From Tetrapyrgos nigripes (taxonomy: Eukaryota; Basidiomycota; Agaricomycetes; Agaricales; Campanellaceae): a stretch of DNA of 64,000 nt. The notes under the pieces were generated by a model, which worked only from the letters and a program-made list of their open reading frames with translations, was not told the origin of the DNA and made no database searches. The translations under genes and the position numbers were made by a program. Shown piece by piece: positions 23,673 through 35,489 of this stretch; the stretch's first letter is position 1; every line of letters starts with the position of its first letter. The stretch spans positions 186,001 through 250,000 of the forward strand of contig JAACJM010000107.1 in assembly GCA_013368315.1 (NCBI GenBank), in the 5' to 3' direction.

Positions 23673-23977
23673 GGTAGAGGAAGAGAGCCGGAAGTGATCG
23701 AGGTAGAACGGGAGCAAATATTGCGAAACGGAAAACGGTGAGCATTTTGTATTAGACAGTACGGTAGTTCTACATGGTCGTAGGTACCGTAACGTGAAAT
23801 TTTGGACCAAGTTGACGCGGGATGGTCGAGGAATTTGGTTAAGTCAAAACAACCACGTGATTTTGGCGCGACTTCACAAATCAAAAAGTGCCGGATTTGG
23901 TTTGATCGACCTTCATCAAACCTTGCAGAAGTGACTGGCTCGAGTCTAACAACTGCAAGTCCAATGTGCAAATTTGT
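23673..23977. other. spacer before the second F-box/LRR locus
   Basis: No recognised feature. The boundary of the duplicated locus is near 23978. Confidence 0.35.
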
Positions 23978-26040
23978 CCTCTCCCGGTTGCTACTAATCT
24001 TGTACTGCCTTTTGACTGCATTTCTGGATTGCGACCAATCGAGACCAATCTCAAGCAGTACACTGCTGACCCGCAGTTATTTAACCCGTCGTTGAACAAG
24101 GTTGGGCGAAACTGATTGTTATCATACATCTGCTTACTTTCCTTCAACATATTTTGCCTGTAAGGATGTTGTGCAATGAGACTATATAAACCGCTTTGCA
24201 ACACCGTGCCGCCATCATCAATCGACGATGATTGGGCTCATTGATCTACCAACGGAGACTTTGCAAACGATTGCTCATGAAGTTGGGGTACGCACGATAT
24301 CTTCCACTCTAGTAGCCGTCTTCTTGCAATTGACGCATGTCTCTTCCCGAGTTAGGCTGGGTCCTGGTCCAATAACATCCCTCAACAGCTCACCCCATTC
24401 ACGCCGAAAATACAAAAATATCCGCTCGGCAGAAAGGCGTACAGAAACACACTTTTTTTACAGATATATCTTATATCAGTAGTAGTGATGTGATCTATCT
24501 GTCGAGTGGATATTTTTGTCTTTTCGACGTGATTTCGAACTGTCTGTAAATTACTCAACTCCATCGTCGAACCCTTTCTATTCCCCGAAATCGCCCTCAA
24601 CACGCATCCAGAAGCACTCTCCACGACCACAATCCCGTTCTGCAAAGCACTTTGCAATCACACAGACTCTGCTAGCGGAGAGGCCAATAATGGCTTAGCA
24701 ATTCACGTCAGGAATTTGAAGCTCCGGACATACAGTACAAGAACGCAGAGACCTTGTACCGACGGAACGGTATCTGAACCGTGGCAGGAGCTGTTCGTCC
24801 ATACCCTTTCCAGTCTCATTAACCTCAGAAAGATTGATTGTGTGAGTACTTATATATGTCTCATACTATGCTCCTCATCTGATAGCGTCCTCGGACAGTT
24901 GGGTCCTCTCGCAAGACACCCCAGACTGGATGTATGCTCAAATCCCCTTAGTCCTCTCCAAACTTCCATCATTTTCTGTATTCGAAGTGAACGGCGATCA
25001 AGGCTGGCTCCAGTCCTATCCGAATCCTTTTCCTCTTGATTGTCTCAAAAACCTTCAGACATTGGTGATCAAGGCAGACGATCTTCCTAACAATGGATTC
25101 GATTCCTGTATCCTTCGACCTCTCTCCATCGCACTGAAGAACAGTCCTGCCCTTCAGGAGCTAGAAATCAACGGACCACAGCCTAAAATAAGTGAACCTA
25201 CTCACTCCCTTCATGATCTACTTGGAAATGTCACTACCACGGCACCGCTGAAGATCACGAAACTCTCTGTGCAGAACCTGAACATGGACATTGATCCCGC
25301 GTTTTCATCCCATCTCAAATGCTTGACTCGTGTCGACGTTATGAATTGGTACGGGAAGACAGGCAATTTTTGGATGATGTTGCAAAAGGGAAATGTTTGT
25401 TTAGAGGATTTGCGGGTTGATAGTGAGATAGACGGGACTCTTTTGAAGTATCTCCAAGAGTTTCATTCCGGGTTGAAAAGTCTCCATCTCTCGGGAGCTG
25501 CCAGTAGTTTCACTGATGCGGAATCCGACGAGGTTGCAGGGAACTTGCATCAACTGTCAGTCAAACCAGCATACGAAGGGGACTGGTGCTTCGGGCTTCA
25601 TAACATTGAGGTGTTTTCCAAATGCCTAAACCTGAAGCATGTCAACGTATGTTTAAAGCTCCGCGAGGTCGACGACTTGATTGTGAGTACTCTCCTGGTT
25701 GACTCTTTCGTAGCTCTTACTGATAACATTATGACGTCGACGCCGATGCCGACTGCTGGAAAACAGATACCACTTTTAAACCTAGCCCACTCACTACCAA
25801 AATTGAGCAGCCTTTCCCCTTCTTCTGCAGATGCTACTTCGAACCGAGGAGCAACCTGTGGCAATTCTTCGATGTCACACTATGACGCCGTTACACAGAA
25901 AATTGAAGAGGCGCTGGGTAATACGACTCCTGCAGAAGCACATGCGAATTCTGCTTTACACATCTCCACCGGCCCATTTATGTGCAGCTATTCTGTCTGC
26001 AGGGAAGAAGACGGGTCTCTGAAATATCGCGAGAGATATT
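23978..26040 (+). repeat. direct duplicate 2 of the F-box/LRR locus
   Basis: Second copy of 19280-21260. Differences include one TATA unit in place of three, an inserted 132-base element, a 4-base insertion near 24833 and an in-frame loss of about 36 bases (the segment reading LFYGSVLPKLAG in the first copy). Confidence 0.85.
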
Positions 26041-26057
26041 GGTTCGATAGGGATTAG
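24228..26057 (+). pseudogene. F-box/LRR paralog disrupted by a small transposon
   Basis: The start (MIGLIDLPTETLQ) and the LRR half (open 24930-26057, ending LKYRERYWFDRD) closely match the intact gene at 19529. A 132-base inverted-repeat element sits in the first long exon at 24400-24531. In the continuing frame it brings a TGA after about 35 codons. In addition a 4-base tandem insertion (ATTG doubled) just before the second intron donor changes the splice phase. The promoter has a single TATA unit. Either change should stop a full-length product, unless the insertion is spliced out. Confidence 0.75.
24400..24531. mobile_element. 132-bp MITE with CACG TIRs and a 3-bp target duplication
   Basis: The terminal inverted repeats are 24 bases. 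The left begins CACGCCGAAAATACAAAA. The right, read backwards, begins CACGTCGAAAAGACAAAA and also ends in TATCC. ATT at 24397-24399 is repeated at 24532-24534. The paralog at 19529 has the uninterrupted sequence CCCCATTTCGAAC, so the empty site is visible in the same window. CAC/GTG ends with 3-bp duplications suggest a CACTA (EnSpm)-like or other 3-bp-TSD superfamily. It has no coding capacity. Confidence 0.88.
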
Positions 26058-27206
26058 ACTGTATAGCGATCGTCTGGTCACTCGGAAGTGTACTACAATG
26101 TAAGTCTACCTGACACTGAATGGAGAACGTTCAATTCGCGTCAAAAAATCTTCAGGGGATCCGCCAAGGACGCGGCTCAGAATAAGACTTGACCTATAAA
26201 TAGGATTCGTAATGGAGAAAGGCCATTGAAGGTGTTGGACATTCCAGACCTATTTCTCGACAAACTCTGGCGGAGAAGGAAACACGTCCTGTACTCCAGT
26301 CATCCTCAAAACAAACTCCAGCACAGCTCTGCGCTCTGTGACACCTCAGTGCTCCTTTGTTCACATCTCTCTTCTTGGGGTACCTGCATGATTCAAGATG
26401 GTAGAGTGGGCATGTGGCGGCAACATGAGGCATCATCTCCTGCATGAACCGCTCATTCCCAGTCAGTTTCATTGCCCAGTGCTGATGACCCCAATAAGGA
26501 TATGGTGATTGCAGCATTTTTCTCGAGCTCCTCAAACGAGATGGAAAGCTTTGGGAACTCGGCTTCAATTTAAACCACGACTGTTTGATGGACCCAAGAC
26601 AGATTCATCAATCAACTCCACTGGTCCTGGACGTTATAGTCGGCAAGAACGAGACCAGGTAGTAGCTGTACTATAACGGGTCAAATGCGTTAGACATCGT
26701 TTCACTGACAAACGGCTTCCTATTGGCTTCCTAAATTAGCTAATATACCCTTGGGCCTTGTATGCCAGTCTGTAGATCTGTTACTAGGTCCCTCTGAATA
26801 TCGAGATAGAAAGCGGACTTCTGTCGAAGAAAAGCTTCGCTTTAGATCAACTCTTCGATATACAGAAGGGACTGTCACAGGCCTAGCAAGTCTGCACCCT
26901 TTTGAGTACATAGGATCCACATGAACAATGAAGATAATGGCATTCAAAAGACTGATATCAACTCAGGGCTTTAGGTCACCTACTGTACTTACTGTACCTA
27001 TTTTATCACCACCTAGAACTCGCGGGACGGGAGCATTGCATATGTTGTCAAGAAACTATGTAGTTTCTGGTAGCCCTGACGATGACAATTTTGAGTCGTC
27101 CAGACGGACTTTTTCAACATTGTAGCCCTGTGTACTACCCAAGGACCTCACTGAAAGCCAATAATCGTCGGAGCTGACCGAAAGAAAGGAAGCGAATAAG
27201 GCTGCT
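26058..27206. other. unassigned region left of the MAP-kinase duplication
   Basis: Minus-strand frames at 26194-26568 and 26720-26947 are coherent but interrupted and unrecognised. They may be gene or transposon relics. Confidence 0.35.
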
Positions 27207-27299
27207 TAATATCTGCTTCTATAGTCAGTGCAATAGCAAATTGATGGCCGTCTAAAGCATCAATCAAAGGAATAGAGTGACAGAGATGAGAACAGAGTT

Positions 27300-28558
27300 T
27301 TGTAGCTTGAAGGACTGATCGATTACACGAAAAATACAAGAATGTCCAAATCATATCGGTAGAGGTATACAAGATGAGATAAAGACCAGAACCGCACAGC
27401 AAGAAAGAGCATTGACGTTTGATGGATGGATGAATAGGTGATGATGACTACGTTTATGTAGATGGAGAGAAAAAGGAACCATACTATGTATCTAGAATCG
27501 TGAAAAGGTCGTACCAGCAACTAACAACCAATAAAAACGACCGGCTGCGCAGCTGCGCAGGCTGGCGCTGATTGAGACACTCGTGCCTCGGCCCAAGATA
27601 GTGCCCACTGCAGAGGGTACCTCGTTAAGATGTGGAATAGATGAACAAAGATATTGATGAGAAGAGAAAAAGATGAATGCGCGTAACCAAGGTGTAACCA
27701 AAGAAACCAAGAAAACCAACACGAAATAGGCAAAGGAATCAGGGATGGGCGATGGCTCGTGTGTGATGACGAGCAGCACAATGGCAGAGCGTCCCATTGG
27801 CTTGTCGCCGCAAAATTTTCCGACCCAGTGATAACCTCAAACAAGGTAAAGGCACCGAGGCACCAGGAGGTTGGGGCTGAAATCCGTTCTGATACCAAAA
27901 TGGCAATGATACCGAGTGAGGGAGTAGTAGAGCCATGTCGCCTATAGACGAGAAGGCAGGCACATCATCGTCATGTAGGCTGCCTCTACGCTAGCACTAG
28001 CTCGTACAGTAGTACAGGTTTACGATGTTGCCGAACACCCAGATAGAAATCGAGGGTTGGGTATGCATCAAGGCCGGATAGCAATGACCCGCGTTGTGTA
28101 TTACTCTAGCCGTGAGTCTGAGTCGGCTGAGGCCGAGGAGTGGGAATGGGCATTGAGCCGTGTGCGTGGTTGACGACGAAATGAATGAGGGATACAGTAT
28201 GTACGCCGTGAATTGGGAGTCGGGGTAATGGGAAGGCGCATCATGCATGGAATCCAGGCGTTTCTTTTGGGAATTTCTGTTGAAGGTCAAACGATGCCGT
28301 TGGTAGGGTATTGGAAGGGATTGTGATGAGGCATGAATGATAGTTTGATTGCATGATTGTTAAACAAACGACATAAATATCTGGACACCTGGCTGTCGTC
28401 GCAACTAGTGAATACACATATGCATATAATGAGGACAGCAGACAATCAGCAGCAAAGATGGTGGAAGGAAAAAGAACGCCAAGGTCAGTCGCTATCGAGG
28501 GAAAACCAGCGTGCACAACTACTCACAGTAGACAGACGGAAACATTCCAGAGATACTT
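27300..28558 (-). other. 3' region of MAP-kinase copy 1
   Basis: Minus-strand frames here (27492-27797, 27521-27898, 27997-28290) show no domain and change frame between the two duplicates, so I do not treat them as genes. A GCGCAGCTGCGC palindrome near 27546 is kept in both copies. Confidence 0.4.
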
Positions 28559-30119
<1,561 letters not shown>

Positions 30120-31311
30120 GGCAAGGATGATGGGGGTAGAAGAAAAGGAGTGAAGAGATAATAAGACGAGTAAAAAAGTTGAATTCGCCATGGTGATGCA
30201 CATTTCTTCACTACTACATACCACTCTTTTGGAACCCTTTGATCCGAAATACCTTGTTGACTGCAATATCTGACTTGGACAATCAGCTCATGCACATGAA
30301 CCCAACACGAACCCAAACCCCAACCCACTGTTTCCATCTGCCATCGACTCGGAGTCTGGAGATTCGCCGTCGAGCTCGCTCGCTGTCACCTTGCTTGATC
30401 TATGCAGGCTGTGTCCTAGTTTCTCTGCGTATATCCAATGGCAAGCTACGCTCTCCTCCAAATATCGATCAAGTCTGAGAATCTCTATAGAACGAGCTGT
30501 ACGTTTTTACATATCGCTCGCACCTGCCTACGGCACGGATTCACAGCTCGTAGAATAAACGCCGCGATCATTCTACAGGACCAGTGGTCCCGTCAAGCTC
30601 CATACCAGTTCAGCGGGGTCTTGGGCAAAGCTGAGCTACGTGGCGAGGTACGAATTTACAGATAACGAGCGTACAATCGTTCTCATTTGGAAATATTGTA
30701 GGCTATAGCGGTGACATCATCGACCATGGCCACAATCTGCTATATTCCTGGTTTCTTCAAGACACTCATCATGGCCTGGGAGACGTATCTTAAACAGATA
30801 CACCGAGATCCTTCCCCGGGGGAACACACGTCCAATAATCCGGTGAAGCAGAGCCCTTGCCTGATACCCCTAACACTCTAACACCATATGGCTTCGTCAA
30901 GGTACGCGATTTTCTGAGCATACATACCTCAACATTATTAGCTCGTAAAACACATGAAGCGCCAAATCACCCATTCCATTATTCATGTTTATATGGCTCA
31001 CACTGACATGGTACGCGTAAGTAACATCCCCAGAGTTGCCTTTGTGCGGACGCTTGATGCAGATGTGTTTTCTGCGACATAACCTATAGCATGATATCAC
31101 AGCAATAATCATCCAATGACATTCATTGCGGCTTGAATGATGGACAAGACGAAATGATCCTCGACTATATTCAAAGGCCTGGGTTGCAGCTATTCCATTG
31201 AAAGTTCGTTGAAGTGCATGCTTATCAATGTCTCAAAAGCAGGACACGGTGCCACTCTGCTCTGCATACACATGTATCCATACTTGGACTGTATAGTTGT
31301 AATTACAAGAC
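30120..31311. other. upstream region of MAP-kinase copy 1
   Basis: Promoter side of the kinase, with CT-rich minus-strand tracts up to about 30180. Farther upstream a minus-strand frame (30897-31112; MIIAVISCYRLCRRKHICIK) is kept in both duplicates but unrecognised. Confidence 0.4.
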
Positions 31312-32182
31312 CCACCTTGGTATATGGGTCTGGGAAGAAGACATTGTGATATAGCCAGTGTAGTTGGTGTATCTCCTAGCACTTTCACAGCAGCAGACAT
31401 GCTCGTTGATCCAGGGAAGATGATGACCTCCATCTGCTTCTCAAGTACCAACATGCTTGCAAGTATTGACATGGAATTGGTGGACCTGGTAAAATAACTG
31501 GTCAATTTTCATGTAAATTGCAAATAAGAAAGTTTTAACTTGCCATATAATTTTGATGGCCTACCAGTTCCATGACACTGCAGGTCTCTCCAGAAATATT
31601 GATGATGACTCCATACATGGGAGCCTCTCCATGTGAAATGACGACATTGTCTGTGCAATGGAACTGCTTCCAGATGTTGAGTTGCTCAACCCATTTGTCA
31701 GGCTGAGCAGGATCCAGGTATGTGATCAAGCATTTCTGCCCACTCACTTCCTGAACCATTCCTGGCCTTATCAGAATGGTCTCTGTCTGTGGTACCCTTG
31801 CTGCTACCTTCATTTTCTTCTTCTTGTCGAGTTTATCTACTAGTGTCATAAGGTGACTGAAGCATTCTGGGTTGGCCTCTACATCTGATGGGTCTTCTTC
31901 CTCTGGGTCCTTCAGACAACGTTCTTCTATCTGAGCCCCTGCTGGCTTCTTGGCATCATCAGCTAGCCTCATCAAGGTATCCACTTCATCATCAGGCTCA
32001 AATATCCAACTAGACAGCACTGGAAGAGGATGGGTCTTAAACAATGGATGCTGGCTTTGGCTGAAAAGAACCCTGGTGTGGTAGGAGATCTCAATGTCTG
32101 TATAGCTCACAGAACTGATGTCAAATGCCTTCACCAATAGTCTGTTCTTGTATTCCAGACCATTCTGTGCCTGCCCTGTCAT
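31233..32182 (-). pseudogene. transposon-linked ORF, possibly with a KOW-like segment
   Basis: Two adjacent frames (31535-32182 and 31233-31505) belong to one minus-strand coding relic; the second runs past the duplication border into its own tail. The N-terminal part has CLKDPEEEDPSDVEANPE and an acidic linker. The centre has VSGQKCLITYLDP, and then DNVVISHGEAPMYGVIINIS, which resembles a KOW motif as in Spt5-like proteins. Spt5-like KOW proteins are multiplied in mushroom genomes, often beside transposons. The identification is tentative, and no complete gene can be built. An acidic ORF at 39122-39334 could be the separated N-terminus. Confidence 0.35.
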
Positions 32183-32877
32183 TGATGGCTTGCTGATGTT
32201 TTCTCTGTATAGGTGCTGTTCACCACAGCCTTCCTTGGCTTTGTGTTTACCCCCAACTGACTCGTTTCGAGAGCAAGGAATGAGGAGAAGAACGACTCGC
32301 CAGGATGGACCTGAGGTTTCTCATCTGACCATGAAACCCATGTCACCAGTATACATCCCCTTTCTCACCCTCACCCAGCTCATTGGTTTGATGGCTGGTG
32401 GAGTCTACTGAAGCAGCTGGCCCATCTCTTGAGCAGAGATGAGTTCCATGATGGGGCTTCCAGTGTGACTACACCTCACACATTGATGACTTCAAAGAAA
32501 CTTCATCAGAGGAGCTGACTTTGCAAAGGACAGATGGAGATTGGGCTCTGCTTCAACGTAGATGCAACCAGTTATGCCAGGTATGCACAGGGAGAGGTGG
32601 GTGGTGCAGGTGCAACTGAGGGCTGGGTGACAGTGGTGATCTGATGGCTGGAGAACCATTGAGTGACTGGGCCAAAGGATGAGGTGTTGGTTGTTGGAGC
32701 AGGACAACGGAGAACTGAGGACTGGGTGGTTGGGGGTATCTCCTGAGGTACAGTGAGAATGCTGTTCTGAGCCAACCACTGTTGTTCCAATGAATTAATT
32801 GTCTGTAAAGCATCCTGTAGACTTGTCCTCTTCCAGGATGGTAGCTAACACCCCACCCTAGGAGGTACCCATATATA
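32183..32877. other. transposon-derived flank left of the two-gene element
   Basis: A minus-strand Pro/Ser/Thr-rich frame (32572-32790; LTVPQEIPPTTQSSVLRCP) is present without a recognisable domain. It ends close to the inverted repeat at 32866. Confidence 0.35.
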
Positions 32878-32930
32878 CATACTGGTGGAGTAGGCCCACC
32901 CCAGTATTCCAATATCTCCAAGGTCTGGCC
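32866..32930 (+). repeat. left inverted repeat of the two-gene element
   Basis: About 65 bases beginning GTACCCATATATACATACTG and ending AAGGTCTGGCC. Its reverse complement lies at 38531-38597 with only a few differences. Confidence 0.9.
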
Positions 32931-32948
32931 AGGAGATGTTTCTAGGCT

Positions 32949-33165
32949 GGTTAGTGTTAGGATAGTTAGGGTTAGGGTTTGGGTTAGGGTTTATTACTGT
33001 GAGGTGTGCAGCACTGAGCTGTTAGAGGTTAGGGTTCAGGTTAGGTTAGGGATAAGACTGCCTTTATAGGGGGGGTTTGGGGGACACAGCCCCCCATTTC
33101 TAGTGGTGCAGCCACATTTGGAGGTTAAGGTTAGGGTTGGTGGTTAGCTGCTAGGGTTAGCAGTT
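32949..33165 (+). repeat. interstitial telomere-like TTAGGG tract
   Basis: Imperfect TTAGGG/TTAGGTT units cluster here, for example AGTTAGGGTTAGGGTTTGGG at about 32967 and further GGTTAGGG units near 33030-33050 and 33125-33155. A G-rich run (GGGGGGGTTTGGGGG) is at about 33070. TTAGGG is the usual fungal telomere unit. The tract lies just inside the left inverted repeat. Confidence 0.8.
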
Positions 33166-33764
33166 AGTGGGTGGGTGGGTGGAGGTGGCAGAGGGTCAGG
33201 GTCACATGATTTTGGTGTGACCAAGTGATCCCATGATATTCTTTTGACTCAAATGGCAATAAAAAATTGATTTCACTACAAAATACTGCCCAAAACAGGC
33301 AATTTTACTTCAAAGATTGTCAGGTGCAGGCAGGTACACACTCATGAGGCCACAATTTTGTGCAATGAGCAGGGATAGTGTGTGCTTGCCCAATATGGTA
33401 TGTAGGTTTATACAATACAGTGGGGTCACCCATATTTAAATATGTGTACAACTATACTGGCAGAAAGGCCCTGACCACCCTTAATCCAGGCTGAAAACAG
33501 GAGTGTCTGGCCTGACAGAGGAGCATATAAGTGATTGCTGAAAGCAATGGCATTGGCTGTGTTGAGAAAGGAGGCTGAGAAAGGAGGTTGAGTAGAAAAG
33601 GAGGTTAAATATGGTCACGCACAATTAAGTACATAAATACACGCTATTGAAATAGATCTGTTCCTCCTCTGAACATTGCTAAATTGTCTCCTGGGTCCTA
33701 CAAGCACACTTCTATGGTAATCTGAGATCCTTCTAGTGGTAACCTTGACTAACAGTGAACCTAG

Positions 33765-35480
33765 ATGTTTCTAGAACTGGATTTTCCACCTACAGCTTTC
33801 TCTACCCCTTGTTGTCCATCCTTGTTGAGATTACCTGACTATAACAACACTGACAATGTCTATTCAAGCCCAACTCCACTATCCAGCCTGCCCTTTGGGG
33901 AAGATCCACAGTGCAACTTCTTTCTCATTGACTTTCTGATGTACAAGCCAGAAGAGGGTGGTACTCCCACACATTTGCATAATCCCTTCTGGCTGACATC
34001 CACCTCTGAGTCCATTTCTAGCTCCATTTCTGGTGCATGGACACCCCTGGTCTCCCTTCCTTCCTTTCTGACCTATTTATAGTGACCAGTGCAACTTTTC
34101 TGCTCCCTTCTCTTGTATCCGACCTGTTCATATCAACAGACACTTCTCTTCTGACAACCAACACATCCCCTCTCAGTACATCTATTAGTCCAACACTCAA
34201 TTCTGCTGCATTCCTTTCTCTCACTGCTAAAGCTATTGCCAAAGGCGTCTCTAATGAGAAATCACTCTGCATTACCTGTGGCAAATGAAAGCAGCTGTCT
34301 GAAAAATGCAAGACCTCATCTTGCTCTTATTGCTGCAAGAGGAAAATAGCACCATCAGATCCAGCATGTGCTTTTCATCACCCTGGTGCCTCAGGCTCTC
34401 ATCACACTCCCTTTACCATCACCTCATCAACCACATCTTCAATTGCTGCTGGCACAGCTCCAATCCCTGGGTTGTCAGCAACTACTCAAGCTCCAGTACC
34501 ACATCAAATCTCCAAGCTGATGGCTGAAGCTGGTGTAGCAAAGTACAAGAAGCAGTGGAAGATGCAGGATAGTACAAGGGAGCAGGGGGAGAGTCAAAGA
34601 GAGATGCAGGAGCAGGAGGAAAGGTCTACTGATTGTTTTTTGTGGTTCAAGGTATGTTCTCACCTGCTCCAATCAGTAAGCTGTCATTCATGTCACAGCC
34701 ATCAGCTCTTATCCACTCCTCAACCTGGTTACTTCCCTCACTCACTTCAACAACAATGGCAAGACTCTGTTAGCAAGTCTCAATCTCATGTCCAGTCAAG
34801 AAATACAAGTCTACTCCCACAAATATGAGTGTTTCGAGAGCCCAGACTCTCTGAACTGCACTTTGACTATCCCAAAACACTCACCACTGCTGTTCAAGCT
34901 CCTGGATGTCGATGAGGCTCAGATGCCTTGTCTCAGCAAGGTTCTTTCTATCTGTCGCTCCGAAGCTGCACCCTCAAACAAAGTTTTCAAGAGATCTATT
35001 GCTGAAGCCCAATCTATCTACACCAGCATTGACCAAGACATCTCTGATTGGATATAACATGAGGAAGGCCAGCTCCAGCTCAAACACCATCATGTTGAGG
35101 TAGGATCATTACCAATGTCAAAAGAGTCTACCAAACACCTCCACATCTTGTTGTCAAGACAGCTGCTTGACTTGGTTCCCATCAATGACACCATCAACCA
35201 CACTCCGAATCCTTGCCCTTTGCCTCCCTCAATGTTGACACCTGCCAATCAGACTTCACTCTCGTCTCCATTTGGCTCACCTTTCTCGCATGATGTGGAT
35301 GCTGCCCAAACTATGCTGGACTCACCTATCTCAGAGGAGTCAGAACCTTTGTCATTTCTACATGCATACAGTTTCATCCCAGGAGCTGTAGCACCTGATC
35401 TCCTTACTGCCAGAGAGGAAGCATGTCTTGTGAAGAAGGATTTTGAAGATGCGCATCAGCGACTCTATTTGGCAAAGTGA
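33765..35480 (+). pseudogene. Cys-cluster transposon protein relic
   Basis: Successive plus-strand frames (33765-34082, about 34200-34670, 34788-35057, 35115-35480) look like one gene broken by stops, introns or both. The centre has CITCGK, a TGA, then CKTSSCSYCCKRK followed by CAFHHPG, a Cys/His cluster (C-x2-C, C-x4-C-x2-CC) typical of proteins carried by mushroom transposons. A basic, Glu/Gln-rich helix follows (AKYKKQWKMQDS). No catalytic motif is visible. It probably binds nucleic acid through the zinc cluster. Confidence 0.5.
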
Positions 35481-35489
35481 GTTCCTGGT

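Noticed and set aside
26194..26568. A minus-strand ORF of 124 codons
   Set aside because: The frame competes with another coherent frame, has no recognised motif and no clear splice sites; left as unassigned.
27492..28290. Several overlapping minus-strand ORFs downstream of MAP-kinase copy 1 (and the equivalents at 49144-50044)
   Set aside because: They change frame between the two near-identical duplicates and show no domain, as expected for a 3' region rather than genes.
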